Positions 44,718 to 56,275 of a stretch of 64,000 nt of DNA are shown here, piece after piece. The position numbers were made by a program, and so were the translations under genes. The stretch comes from Harmothoe impar (lineage: Eukaryota > Annelida > Polychaeta > Phyllodocida > Polynoidae): the NCBI GenBank assembly GCA_947462335.1, contig OX381707.1:84406610-84470609 (forward strand). The letters are read 5' to 3'. The notes beneath the pieces were generated by a model that saw only the letters and a program-made list of their open reading frames with translations, ran no database searches and was not told the origin of the DNA. Each line of letters opens with the position of its first letter. Positions within the stretch are counted from its first letter, which is position 1.

Positions 44718-44990
44718 GATTTCCTGTGGATTTCTCTTCCTCTCTCTCCACCAATCACAGGGAAGGAAGCATGTCCCATGTGTGTGATCAATGACTATAC
44801 GTGACATCTCACAGGTATCTCCCATCTCTCAGGCAAACTAAGTCTGCCCCTCCCAACATTACAACTATTATACAGCCACCACCCATCTGGTATTTCCTGT
44901 GAGTTTCTCTTCCTCCCCCTCCACCAATGACAGGGCAGGGACCCTGTTCCCTGTGTGTGATACCATCACGATATGGCTGCTTTATAAGGC
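44718..44990 (+). promoter_or_regulatory. Duplicated promoter segment with CCAAT boxes and a TATA box
   Basis: Two diverged copies of about 70 bases start at 44721 and 44894, sharing TTCCTGTG, TTTCTCTTCCTC, CCACCAAT and CCTGTGTGTGAT (or CCATGTGTGTGAT). The downstream copy is followed by TTTATAAG at 44981-44988. A transcript starting about 30 bases later would include the exon at 45012-45107. The CCACCAAT element is a CCAAT box in both copies. Confidence 0.65.
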
Positions 44991-45011
44991 TGTACAGCAC
45001 AGCACATGCTA

Positions 45012-45107
45012 GCACAGCAGCACAGGGAGCAGACACCTTGTTGGACCTCATACACAGACAACAGCTCAGTTCTAAGGTTATCAGCTCTCCTCATTTACAG
45101 ACACAAG
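45012..45107 (+). other. Probable 5' untranslated exon of the secreted-peptide gene
   Basis: It begins about 25-30 bases after the TATA box and ends at the donor AAG|GTAAGA (45108). It contains no long frame. The next good acceptor in the same orientation is at 46670, directly before a start codon, so it is probably the non-coding first exon. The start is approximate. Confidence 0.55.
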
Positions 45108-45456
45108 GTAAGACATAGAACCACTTTCAACATAGAGAAAAGGGAGTCCAGGCTGCCTCCACCTGCTGTTTCCTTCTCTGGGGGAGTCTTGGTCTTTATG
45201 TGATTCAGTTATATGAGCCAGAGAGCTATGTGACTTTGGGAGTCAGCTATGCCCCCTTAAGAGGCCCCTCTCTGTAAAACAATTATAGGGCACCATAGTG
45301 TATTGAAGAGAAAACCTGGAGGAGGTATCTTATTTACCTCTTTGTAGTTTCAGTTATGTGAGCCAGACAGCTAGGCTTCCTTAAGAGGCCAGGGCTCCTC
45401 TCTGTAAAACCATTATAGGGCACCATAGTGTATTGAAGGGAAAACCTGGATAAAGT

Positions 45457-45458
<2 letters not shown>

Positions 45459-45502
<44 letters not shown>

Positions 45503-45528
45503 TATATATATATTATATTATATATATA
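45459..45528. repeat. (TA)n microsatellite
   Basis: About 70 bases of TA repeat with small interruptions lie in the proposed first intron. A shorter TA run follows at about 45788-45815. Confidence 0.95.
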
Positions 45529-45787
45529 AGCCTAGGTCTTCTGCTTCAGGTTACATCAATTATATTGCCTGTTGACTACCAGGGGTATATGCAGTTCGTG
45601 CGTGTAGCTTGAATGGTTATAACACAACCATGTGATATGAAATATCATAGTGGATTATATGTATTTACTATAAATATGGGGAAGAAAAGCAATCACTCTG
45701 CCAGTAAAAAAGCTATTAATCCCATATTACTACAAATCCTCAAATTCCATGGGTGAGAAAATATCAAGTTTTCTCAGTATAAATGAA

Positions 45788-45818
<31 letters not shown>

Positions 45819-46675
45819 CTATTTTGGACTGGTTTAATAGTGTTTAATGTCTATTTTAGATGTAGATATGTTGAATATCAGTAGTAATATTGAAACCCTC
45901 GATAAATTATGTTATGCTTGCCGTTGTAGCATGGTATATCTGTCATAACAAAGGGAATTCAAAGTTTCAGACATAAGGTGAAATTGGGACTTTAAATTTC
46001 CCAACTTTGATGAGGAATATTTCATATCATAATGCATGAAATCACATAAATTATTGGATAGGATACACTCCTCGTCCCAAATACATCATGATGATAGCCC
46101 TGAGTGGAACATTAAGAAAACTGTAGCCAAGAGAACATGGGTCACATTAGTTCTGCCAATGAGCACCCTGGAGTGGTGAATCTATCCTATACAGGCAGGT
46201 GTATGGAGGCCTGCCACCAAGCGTGACACTCCTCTATACAGTGTACATGACTCTGTGTCAATATAGGGATGTGAGAATATATGAGATTCTACTGACTAAA
46301 TACTGACCCATGCATACAGAGTCAAAATGTATTCTGGAGGCAACCTGGCCTCCCTCTTGACTCTGTATATTTTCTCTGTGCAAGCATGTTATTCAATATG
46401 AGTGTATTTGACTTGTATCTTATATCCCACAACATAATTACCACTATGCTAGCATAAGTGCCCACTTATGCTAGAACATACAGAATAGTGCATAAACATT
46501 AGGTCAAAAGGTGTAAGCAATAGCTGGTCAGTAATGTACCTAACTCTGTCCAGTGAAGAGGAATGTACAGAGGTCACAACCTAGAAAATATAAACTCGGT
46601 TTAAAAACCATTTGTCATTTCAAATGGCAAAATAATATTTATAATGATTTTGCTTTATCTCACTTTGCAGCAAAG

Positions 46676-46841
46676 ATGCGTTTCACACTGATGGTTGTGG
46701 TGATGCTGGTAGCACTGGGTGCTACAACAGCTGCTACCCTCAACAATGCACAACAAACACAGGTCTTAAATGAACTTGCTGCCCTGAGTTCCTGTTCCTG
46801 GGGCAATGTTGTAAGTGCTGTACAAGGCACGGGGGGTTCAG
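46676..46841 (+). CDS. Secreted cysteine-rich peptide, coding exon 1 (signal peptide)
   Basis: The acceptor CTTTATCTCACTTTGCAG ends at 46670 and the ATG follows five bases later. The exon encodes 55 residues. MRFTLMVVVMLVALGATTAA is a clear signal peptide, with cleavage likely after one of the Ala residues around 19-20. A helical segment NNAQQTQVLNELAALSSCSW follows. The exon ends with one base of a glycine codon at the donor CAG|GTAAGA. An in-frame upstream extension to 46553 exists but lacks signal-peptide logic and crosses the acceptor. Confidence 0.72.
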
Positions 46842-47248
46842 GTAAGATGTACACACAACTTATAGACTCTCCTAAGTACAATATCATGAGCATCTTGGGC
46901 TTGACTTGTCATGTTGTTTCAAAAATTAAAAGGTAGTTTTCCCATTAGTCTCAGTAAGAACACATTTCAATTGAATCAGCCTCAGTTTTGTTAGAATGCA
47001 ATTCATACTTTGACCAACATACAGACTAGAAGATTACCCTTATTTAACCTTAAAGGAGGGCATGGTGTTGCAATGCATCATGCCTTTGGTCCTCATGATG
47101 CATGAATACATGATACATGCATGCAACTGTCAAGCACTGCATTCGAGTATCAGCCACCCTGCGCCCCTGTTGTTATAACATGAGCACTGCCTTACCAGCC
47201 TGTGATAAAACTGTCTTGTAGACCATGTTATACTTCTTTCTAAATCAG

Positions 47249-47299
47249 GTGACTTAGATTGTCCTTCCAACAAGCAGTGTATATGCAGTGTATCTGGAC
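47249..47299 (+). CDS. Secreted cysteine-rich peptide, coding exon 2
   Basis: It is 51 nt between TTTCTAAATCAG and the donor C|GTAAGT. It begins with two and ends with one base of split codons, fitting the flanking exons. It encodes DLDCPSNKQCICSVSG, contributing three cysteines. Confidence 0.7.
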
Positions 47300-47946
47300 G
47301 TAAGTTACTATTTCATCCTAAGTCGCCTTATCTTAATAGAACTGATACAAGCATCCAGATACATATACGATAAATAAATAATTAATATCTATCTATCTAT
47401 ATCTATATCTATATATAGATATAGATATATAGATATACAGAAGTTGGTGGATTTTTCTGGGAACCAAAAATATGGCAGCCTTTTTTTTATGGCAGACAAA
47501 TACCTAATCATATATAAACATGTTTCAAGCCTAGCTAGAGGAGAGGGTGCTTGAGCGAAAATACAACAACCCTCTCCTATATTGTTCTAAAGTAATTCCT
47601 ATTCTCTAGGTATATAATCTGTACTCCTGTAGCAAAAATCATGAAAGACATCAACGGCATCATAGGACGGATCTCTTACTCTGAAGTGTAATAACTATTG
47701 ATATCTGCATTAATTTGTAACATGTTCTTTTCAGTATAATAAACAATTAATTTGAAAAAAATTGAATATATGCAGGCGCAAGTTTTTCTAATACTGCTAT
47801 GGAGCACAACTGGAGCAGGGTTTATAATGTTGTAAATGACCAGTTGACCATTGTTCTTTGAATTTAGGTCTGAAGTAAGTTACGTGACATTAAACATTGT
47901 TTTCAACATGTCTGTTGTATGATGAATGTTGCATGTTGACTTTCAG

Positions 47947-47990
47947 CTCAATGTGAGGGTAAATGGTGCTGTGAATGCCCAGTCATGTAG
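47947..47990 (+). CDS. Secreted cysteine-rich peptide, coding exon 3 and stop
   Basis: It follows TGACTTTCAG and in phase encodes QCEGKWCCECPVM and TAG. The full product is 86 residues: signal peptide, short helical pro- or linker region with one Cys, and a C-terminal cluster with pattern C-x5-C-x-C-x6-C-x4-C-C-x-C. Eight cysteines in the mature part permit four disulfides. I do not recognise the family. Such peptides may be antimicrobial, toxin-like, or hormone- or matrix-type; nothing in the sequence decides. A polyadenylation signal AATAAA is at 48362. Confidence 0.7.
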
Positions 47991-48361
47991 ATTCAGCGCA
48001 AGCCGATCGCCCATGGACAAGTGTTTAGTGACTAACTTTCAAGACCTAATGCAAATGGCTTCAAGCCTGACAGATTCACAAGACATAAAAAAGGTATCGA
48101 ATTGGAAAACTATACCTGATGTGTTTACCGGATCATTCTGTCAAGCTTCATATTGATAAACATCCCTTTACCAGGCCTTCTGCCAGATTGCACCTCAGGT
48201 TCTCCAGCTCATAAGTCAAGTTGTCAAGGCTCATGTAGCAATCAAGTCAATTAGTTCCAATACCTCATCTAAAGAAATAGCTAATTTGTCAGAAAATATT
48301 GGTACAAATTTGAAAAGTGGATATAGGGGTGTGTGGTGCCTCTTTAAAGCATGTAATAAGA

Positions 48362-48367
48362 AATAAA
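48362..48367 (+). terminator. Polyadenylation signal AATAAA of the secreted-peptide gene
   Basis: It is the first clear AATAAA in a suitable 3' context, 372 bases after the stop codon and followed by T/G-rich sequence. Confidence 0.5.
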
Positions 48368-48538
48368 ATGATTAAATCAATTTGATTTGTGATTTGTCTA
48401 CAGGCTTTGATATGAATAACCACTTCATAAGTTGTTTATTAGCCACACATAATGTTGAATGTTCAAAAATAAAAATTGTTACATGGTGTTGTCATGTAAA
48501 CTAAATGTGTACAATAAACAGCTTAACAACATCGAATT

Positions 48539-48720
48539 TGTTCTTTTATTACTCAATTCTTTTATTTTTTCATTAAATTGGCCTACTATAAGCACATAAT
48601 AACAACAAATATAAGACTCTTTTAATTTGTTCTTTTATTACTCAATTCTTTTATTTTTTCATTAAATTGGCCTACTATAAGCACATAATAGCAGCAAATA
48701 TAAGCCTCTTTTAGTGTTAA
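48539..48720 (+). repeat. 89-bp direct duplication
   Basis: TTCTTTTATTACTCAATTCT, with its continuation through TTGGCCTACTATAAGCACAT, occurs at 48541 and again at 48630 with few differences. Confidence 0.92.
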
Positions 48721-48974
48721 TCCTTCAGGTGAACATAAAGAAAACTTTAGCCACAATTATCATTGTCATGGTAACAACTAAAGCCTACTTAGTGCTCCCT
48801 GAAGTGTTGATGCTCCCAGGCTGTTCCAGTATTTAAATTGTACTGTATTTTAAGGGGACGAAGCTGTGAAGCCCATGCTCCCAGCCTGACAGCTGCTTTG
48901 AATTGTTTGTTATTCACTAGTTAGAGTTGAAGTATTGGTTAAAGGTAGTTAAAGGTAGTATAACATCATTAAAA

Positions 48975-49546
48975 TCACATACTGTAGGCATACTGCTTCC
49001 TCTCCAACTCAATCAGTTCTACCTCATCAGTTACCCCTTCAATCATTTTGAGATCCACTTCAGTTTTGGTCTGAATGAACCATTCCAAGAAGGACGCCCC
49101 CAATGCCTCTAGCATGACAGTGTCCTCTTGGAGACAGTCTAGGGCCTCTTTTAGGGAGTTTGGGAGCTTTATAGCCTGTGACACATCATGAGGAGCTGGG
49201 CATTGAAGCTTCTTGTTAACGCCATCTAATCCTGCAGCAATGGTGGCAGCCATCACTAGGTACGGGTTGACAGGGCCAGTTGGCAGACGGTTCTCAAAAT
49301 ATGTGCCCTCTAGTGTTAGGTTCTTGACCCTTACCATGGCTGTTCTGTCCTCGATGCCCCAGCTAGCGTGGTGTACATCTAGAGGTGTGTAGGGTGTGTG
49401 GTAGGAGTTTGTGGTGATGTTACATAAAGCTTTCAGAGCCTTAGCATGGTGTAGCATCCCAGCAATCCAATGCCTCCCCAACTGGGATATATGATCATCT
49501 GCTGACTCATCCCTGAAGGTGTTCTTACCAGAGGCCTTCTGCCACA
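48975..49546 (-). CDS. Glutamine synthetase/lengsin-like protein, last exon
   Basis: On the minus strand an acceptor (CTCAACTTTTCAG) precedes an exon of about 190 codons ending at the stop at 48975. It shows the C-terminal part of the type I glutamine synthetase catalytic domain: WQKASGKNTF, then HWIAGMLHHAKAL, NITTNSYHTPYTPLD, HHASWGIEDRTAMVRV and ENRLPTGPVNPYLVMAATIA. The ENRLP-type block with its glutamate and arginine and the NPYL block are the active-site elements expected here. The HHASWG stretch replaces the more usual Lys/Arg-rich form, and NSY lacks the following KR, both suggesting a diverged or lengsin-type member. Upstream exons should lie to the right of 49546 but I could not identify them. 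The Met at 49595 is intronic. Confidence 0.82.
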
Positions 49547-49599
49547 CTGAAAAGTTGAGGACATGGTAACGTAGGAAGGTACATTCAGCTGTCACAAAC

Positions 49600-50740
49600 C
49601 GGTGTCAAGATGCAGATAACAGTGTAGGGGATGTCGAATAAGGGTCCGCCTACTTCATACATTCACACACTTGAATGCAGTCCTGGTGAGTAACTGATAA
49701 GCCCATCCTACGGGGTTCAGACACACGTGAAGGGTCGGCATGATGCACCAATGCAGAACTGGCAAGTTACTTGCCGGTGTACATTGGTGTGTCATGACAA
49801 CAAACGTCATCTTTTGGCAACATCTGTACTTAAAGGGTTAAGAATCAAAACAATAGCAGCACCAGATATATCACTGTGTTAGCTATCATCTATGTGGTAC
49901 CCCATCCCCATCCCACAGAGTTCGGGTCGTATAACGGGTATAGTATGCTATCAGCTATGTACTGGAGCAGAACAATGAGAATGATTAATTGATGCCAAGG
50001 AGCAGCAGATTAATATTCTGTGTCAGTCATTTGGGTAAAGGTTGGTCCTGGACATGCCCTGATAGTCTGATTTGTCCGTTAAACTTTCACAGGCGGCATA
50101 TTTATTATTTAACCATTTAAGAGCTGCATATCACATTGATTCAAGATGCCTTTTTCTAGGTTGCTAGATATCTCCAGGTTCAAGCGTTAAAGGGCCCCAT
50201 ATATATCATCAAAGCACAGAAATATTCAGAAATTACGATTTAAAAATGTGAAAAAAATAGCTCTATTGGGCATTAGTATAAAGTGTGTGTTGGGCATATG
50301 GTCTATCTTTAGGGGAACTTACAATCATCACTAATATTTATTATGCTACAAACTTACTCAGTGCTGACCAACTTCTTTGGTCACTTTTGGCTCCCTACAT
50401 GACCAACCCAGGACAGTTAAGTCAGTCCATACTGGATTTTAAAATAATAACCCAGTCTGAATCCTCCAGTCAAAAACAACCTTTCAATAACAATGCACCT
50501 TCTGATAACATTAACTGATACCCAATTTATGTACACACATGTTATTGTTAATTATTTGGTAGATAGCTGCAGTTGTGTGATGGAAAACAACAATACATGA
50601 CTAACACAAACTGTCACCTAGTGGTTGTATATGCTCCTTCTACACGCCTGCTGGACAGGTAGTTAGGCTGTATCCCTCTAGGTGGCAGCACTTAAGTCAG
50701 GTCTCATGCATGGACTAGCAGGAAGGATGCTCCTCCTTAT
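49600..50740. other. Probable intron of the glutamine synthetase-like gene
   Basis: No exon was recognised. A short inverted repeat GCATGATGCACCAATGCAG with ACATTGGTGTGTCATGAC (49758-49800) belongs to the dispersed TGCATCATG family. Confidence 0.4.
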
Positions 50741-50745
50741 AGTTA

Positions 50746-50900
50746 GGGAATAGGACACGGTACATCGACATGTGTGCCATCTAGACTGGATAGAGACGTC
50801 GAGGACGGCTCAGAGGATGGCGGAGCCATCTGCTGAGCCTTCCGAGATGTCTCTATCCAGTCTAGATGGCACACATGTCGATGTACAAGTGCCCTATTCA
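50746..50900. repeat. Long near-perfect hairpin
   Basis: GTACATCGACATGTGTGCCA and the next 18 bases (to 50798) are mirrored exactly by 50848-50886. Outer bases (GGGAATAGGACAC against GTGCCCTATTC) and an inner GGCTCAGAGGATGGC/GCCATCTGCTGAGCC also pair. The whole unit folds into one stem of about 55 pairs with a short loop. It could be a tiny MITE or a small-RNA precursor. Confidence 0.85.
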
Positions 50901-50949
50901 CGTTATGACACAGTAGTGTATTTTAAAGTCATTTAGGATTTAACATAAA

Positions 50950-53900
50950 TGGACCTGTAGATTAGAAACGCAAGGTGATTTCCCCCCCAAACGACTTGCA
51001 TTCGTAAGTAGGTCTACATGAAATGTACAACTGGCAATCACGAATTGGTGCCTCCCCAATCAATGCAGGACGGCACCCAATCAAGGCAGTGGAGTACCCG
51101 CTCAAAGGGGGCAGACATAGACCCGGTCAAAGACATTGACATTTGCCCGAGTTTGTGAGACACAGCCAGTATGTGTGGACAACTGGCCAGCTTTTGATTG
51201 CACGTCAAGGAGAAACCCCTTAAAAATTTATAATCAATTCAAATAATTTTTGATAATCCTTTTGTTTGGAATGTTACTCTGTAGGGTTATACATTTCTGT
51301 AGTGTTCAGTTCAAGTATTACATACGTGTCCATGTGAAAATCCAGTTAGACATACAAGGGCACAATAAACTCTGAGTCTAATTGATTCTTTGGACTGGGG
51401 CTATTGCTGGGGCCATGGCTAGTTTCGTAAAAATGTCACATTTGTAAACAGCCTTTATGGCTAACTCACTAGTGCTGCATTTGTGCATCATGCCAATCCT
51501 TTGGGATACAGCACTACTTGTGAGGGACTTTATGCATCATGACGATCAAGCTCTATGCAGCCCTTCAAGTAATCAATGGAGTTTAGTGATATCTTGCCTT
51601 TCTTTATCAGCCCTACAAACCCACTATTAAAAAATTCATATGGTTGGTTTTGAGACTCATTTATGAGCCTCCAAAATAAATGACTCAGGACTTATTATTG
51701 ATTATATCTTCAGGCATATTGAAGAGATATTTGTTTGAGTGATCAATTGTACTTTACAAGACTGATCACAACCCCCAATCTTAATCTTTAATCTTGTGAG
51801 AGGCTTTCAGGCTATGTGGAGCCTGAGGTGCTATGATTGAAGGGAACAATTGCTCTCTGAGAACTCCCTGTAGAGGCTTACAAACCTGATCCTGTTCAGT
51901 TCTACATGAAAGAATTTCTGTCAAGGCAGTATAAATCATACTCCAGCCATATTTTACTCCAGGCAGGATATTCACTGTATTTCTCTCTCATGAACCATTT
52001 AGTTCATCATAATATGGAGTCCCATTTGGATCGTTGCTTTTGGACCAATGCTTTAGAAAGAAAAGTATGCTAAAATGGAAGGCACTTTTTGCACGATCTG
52101 CTGAATATTGTCTCTAACCTAATTGTAGAAAGAACTTTATCCAGTGGAACCTTGTGCCTGTATATTTGACATAACATTGTTGATTCACAAATCAAGAGAT
52201 GGAAGTTTGTGAATATTCATAGTTTCAGTTTGGCCATGAACATAATCCAAAAGCATTAGACCAACAATGCCACTGTATCAGAGATCTAATCTGACATTGC
52301 TAGGTCACAGGGATTTAGTGTTGTGACACCTTAAGCTGCAGACCCAGACCTAGGGGCTGCAGCCATTGGCTGAATGGCTGTCACATGGGGAGGTTCATTT
52401 ACATAACAAAGAGGGCGATCCATCATGTGATGTCAGCATGGCTGGTACAGACACCGGGAGAGGTCATAACAAACATTAACAGTAGAATCCAATAGCAAAT
52501 TGCATTAAAATCTAACACTTGCAAGTGCAGTTGCATTTTTGAACATATTTTTGGATTATTGACATATAATATAATTCCTACATGTACTCGTTTTCCTCAC
52601 ATGTTCTACGATAATCTTTCCTTTTTGGTATAACATATCTTACCTCCATAGCCATAAACAACAGCAGAAAAGCTTCACTTCTGCTGCTAGAAGACACCCA
52701 TGTAAATCCTACTGTAATCCAAAGAGCAATCAGGTCAAATCAAGATGGCCGCCATCACTGCTGCTATGACAGGAAATTACCCTCCCACAATGCATCAATA
52801 CAGGAAGTCATTCCATGTGAAGATGAGGCTGTGAAAGTTGTTGTCTGGTGCTGAATGGTGCAGAGTGCGAGAAATTTCTCACTGATTGTCACCAACATTG
52901 TGCAGCTATTGTGATTCTAATTTGTGTGAGTGGTTTGGAAAATGACTCTATGATAGGAACTGACAGAAGCATGTGTTGCCTTTGGTAAAACTATTGAGGG
53001 AAAGGTTAGGAGAGGAGGTTCGCTTGTAAGTGGTAAGTAGAAACAAAGCTCAGCATTCTGGTGTAGCATATTGAAGAATGGTGAATAATCGGATTGACAC
53101 ACAACCAAGAAAATTGGATTTTGGAAAAGGCTAGGAAAATAGAAAAGAATGATGACATACAGAGGCATAGTCAGACAAACAAGGATAACTATTAGAGTGA
53201 GAGGAATCCTTTCACATATTATCTTTTACATATTCAAAATAGAGTACTTTATTTTTAAACAATTTCTCTAACACAACAATCAACTGATTCTCTGAATCCA
53301 TAAATCCACTAAATGTGATCTTCTGATAAATTTAGATCACAATCAAAAGAAGCAACTTCCATTCCTAGGACTGAAATTAAATATTAGCAAAGGCCTTCTA
53401 AGGACTGCCATCCGCTATTTCCAATTGATTCCCATTTCTAAGATGCTTATCTGTGCTTTCCAGCCGGCGACACACTGAGGAGGGTTTGACATGGTCTGGT
53501 GTTACAGATGGGCAAATAAAGCAGCCTACAGGTTGTACATTTAGAGATCAGGTGAAAGTCTGTGTTTGCTCTCTGGATCTTATATGGACTAGACATCACC
53601 ACTTGCTAAACCAAACTAGTGTATAGGTTTGGGTCTCGATGACAGCTGGATTTGCTAGTTGAGTAGATTTGCATTGGACCCAGAGAATTGTGTCCGTCAC
53701 CATGTGCTTAAAGCTATGCCATGACAATGACCCTGATACACATGATCGTAATTTGATTGTGTATGGATTGCAGAACTAATGGTTAAACTTCAGGCCCATC
53801 AAAAAAAGCATTCGCTTATCACACCATATACTCTTATACTACACACTCAGACACTGCACAGTCAACAGGACCCCTGCCTAGTTCCCAATACACAGCTAAA

Positions 53901-54595
53901 GCCAGCACTGATGTAGATCTTTAAGGATGCTGCCCTTCACGCTGTTCAACTCTTTGTCTTGCAGGATCTCTACTTGTACAAACAGGGAAGGTCCTTAGGG
54001 TGGTCAGATCTAAACTTTAAGTACATGTTTAGTCTATAGTAACGTGGTAGGGGAGGAGATACATATCTACACTGTATGGTTATTATTGCCCTATTGGCTA
54101 TAACATTGGTTGTATTAATATGGATGCAGGCGCTGTGACAGGGGAATGATGAGGGTTGTTAAAGTTTGCCCCTGACCGATCTCCTCCACTCACTGTCTGT
54201 ACCAACCTACTGCTAGTTCTGTACAAAGACACTAGGGGGTATGACTGTGGTCTGTTATGGTATACACAGCACTTTATCCTAAACTAGGTATTTTGTTTCG
54301 TATCAAATATGCCATTTCTATGAAATGAGATTATGCGCTTTATACTTGAGTATACTAAAATGGTATGCTCTGTTTTGTAGCATCTTACGGTATCTGTAGT
54401 GACATTACTCTTTATGTCCAGTTGATCTTCCTTATCTATATTGCAATCATTCTGATCATAATCAGATTCACTGGCCAATAAAGGGAAACCACCGGCATAG
54501 ATTATAGACAAGGCAGGGGATAGGACACCCTGCCCAGTAAACAAAAAAACGGTATACAGCAGTTTATAATGTTATGTGACATTATTTAGCATTTC
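50950..54595. other. Intergenic or intronic stretch, no gene supported
   Basis: It has only short frames. A dispersed TGCATCATG repeat stands at 51475-51545 (GTGCTGCATTTGTGCATCATG, and TATGCATCATGACGATC in near-inverse relation). Confidence 0.4.
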
Positions 54596-54600
54596 TCTAA

Positions 54601-54968
54601 GGGCTGTGTCTCCCGACCTTGAGCCAATGTTTTTGTCTCTGAATGGGTGCCAGCTCTGACCGGGTGCCAGCTTTGACCGGGTGCCAGCTCTGACCGGCCT
54701 GAATAAAAACGGGTTATTTAGGGCAGATGGTGATAAAAATGGGCAAATAATTACTAGTTTAAAGAGTTATAACATCCATTAACCTTTTCAGCCAAATTCT
54801 ATCATCATCGGCCCTAAATAGCCCGTTTTTATTCAGGCCGGTCAGAGCTGGCACCCGGTCAGAGCTGGCACCCGGTCAGAGCTGGCACCCGGTCAGAGCT
54901 GGCACCCGGTCAGAGCTGGCACCCGGTCAGAGATGAAAACATTGGCCCAAGGTCCTGAGACAGAGCCT
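54601..54968. mobile_element. MITE with 17-bp repeats inside its inverted termini
   Basis: The left end GGGCTGTGTCTCCCGACCTT and the right end (reverse complement AGGCTCTGTCTCAGGACCTT) are inverted copies. Just inside, CCAATGTTTTTGTCTCTGA pairs with its counterpart. The left arm has three units of GGGTGCCAGCTCTGACC and the right arm about five or six units of the inverse GGTCAGAGCTGGCACCC. CCTGAATAAAAACGGG and CCCGTTTTTATTCAGG close the inner arms. The unequal repeat number in the two arms shows expansion after insertion. Confidence 0.88.
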
Positions 54969-55805
54969 AAGACTCCCTCTTGTGGCATAATGCTATATCA
55001 CATTTTATAACGTCATATTGATGTATAATTTGTTGACTGGGTGGTGCTAGGGGAGCACCAGACAACAATTGTCAAAGCAGGCTTCAACCATAGAAGTATC
55101 ACAAAAAGGCCACCTCTCAGGTCAGAGCTGGGCCACATTTTTCATCCTAGGTTGCCTCAATGAGACAATCAGAGGAGCAGGAATGGTGGGGTAGCATTAG
55201 GTGTATGAAGACAGTGCTGCGATAAGCAGTATGAATGGAGGGTTATGACTTTCATGGTTACCTTTCTCTTTTTCTTATCCATATCTCAAAATATAAAAAG
55301 TAACGATGTAACATGGAAGCCCTTTGAAATGCAAACGAACATGCAGACAGATTTAATGGTTTGAGAAATGGGAACAAAATGTGAAGATGATAGACAGTTT
55401 GAACAAGCAAACAACTATTAAAGAGAAACACAATATAACATGTATAATGACAACATGGGATACTGCAATACTATCAAATACAACAGCTTCATAAAGACTT
55501 TTCAATCACTTTAATTCACATCCATCAACATTGTTTTGTGTTGGTACAAGTTTATTTATTGTCCTGTAAATAAAAAGAGATAAACCAGTCACAAATGTCA
55601 TCATTTTTGCCACCCAGACAAAATATTTGATGGAAGCGGCCTTCTCTAAAAACGAAAGGACTTTAGCTAAATTACAAGGTTTCAATCCTGTTCTCTGAGA
55701 AAACAAATTTAAAATTTTAATTAATTTGCTGAGAGAACCATTTAGCTCTGCAAAACTCAGTGCACTTCAAAGCATTGCAGATCTTCCTAGCAATAATTCT
55801 TTCCA

Positions 55806-56275
55806 ATAAAGAACCCCCCCCCAGTAGCCTACTAAACATGTAGGGAGTGCCCCCCCCCCCCCCACGTAGCCTACTAAACATGTAGGAAGTGCCCATCCCC
55901 CAAGTGGCCCACAGAACTAGTAGAGAGTGCCCCCCGCCAAGTAGCCTACAGAACATTTATGGAGTGCCCCCCCAGGAGCCCACAGAATATGTAGGGGGTG
56001 CCCCCCCTGCCAGTAGTCGTAGTCTACAAAACATGTAGGGAGTGCCCCCCCCCCCCCAGTAGCCTACAGAATATGTAGGGAGTGCCCCCCCAGTAGCCTA
56101 CAGAATATGTGGGGAGTGCCCCCACCCCCCAGTAGTCTACAAAATATGTAGGGAGTGCCCCCCCCAGTAGTCTACAGAACATGTGAGCAGTGCCCCCCCC
56201 CCTGAACCTGTAGGGAGTGCCCCACCCCAGTAGCCCAAAGACAATATAGGGAGTGCCCCCCCCCCCCCCCACGTT
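55806..56275 (+). repeat. C-rich minisatellite, about ten ~45-bp units
   Basis: Units of the type CCCCCAGTAGCCTACAGAAT followed by ATGTAGGGAGTGC recur with variable C-run lengths. Open frames on the minus strand (Gly-rich) reflect the repeat only. A GGCACCCCATACTA segment at about 56735 is inverse to ATGGGGTGCCGC near 56310, so the array may sit at one side of a larger inverted repeat (56280-56760). Confidence 0.85.

Noticed and set aside
46553..46675. N-terminal extension of the secreted peptide to an upstream ATG
   Set aside because: The extension crosses a strong acceptor and would bury the signal peptide; the ATG at 46676 is better.
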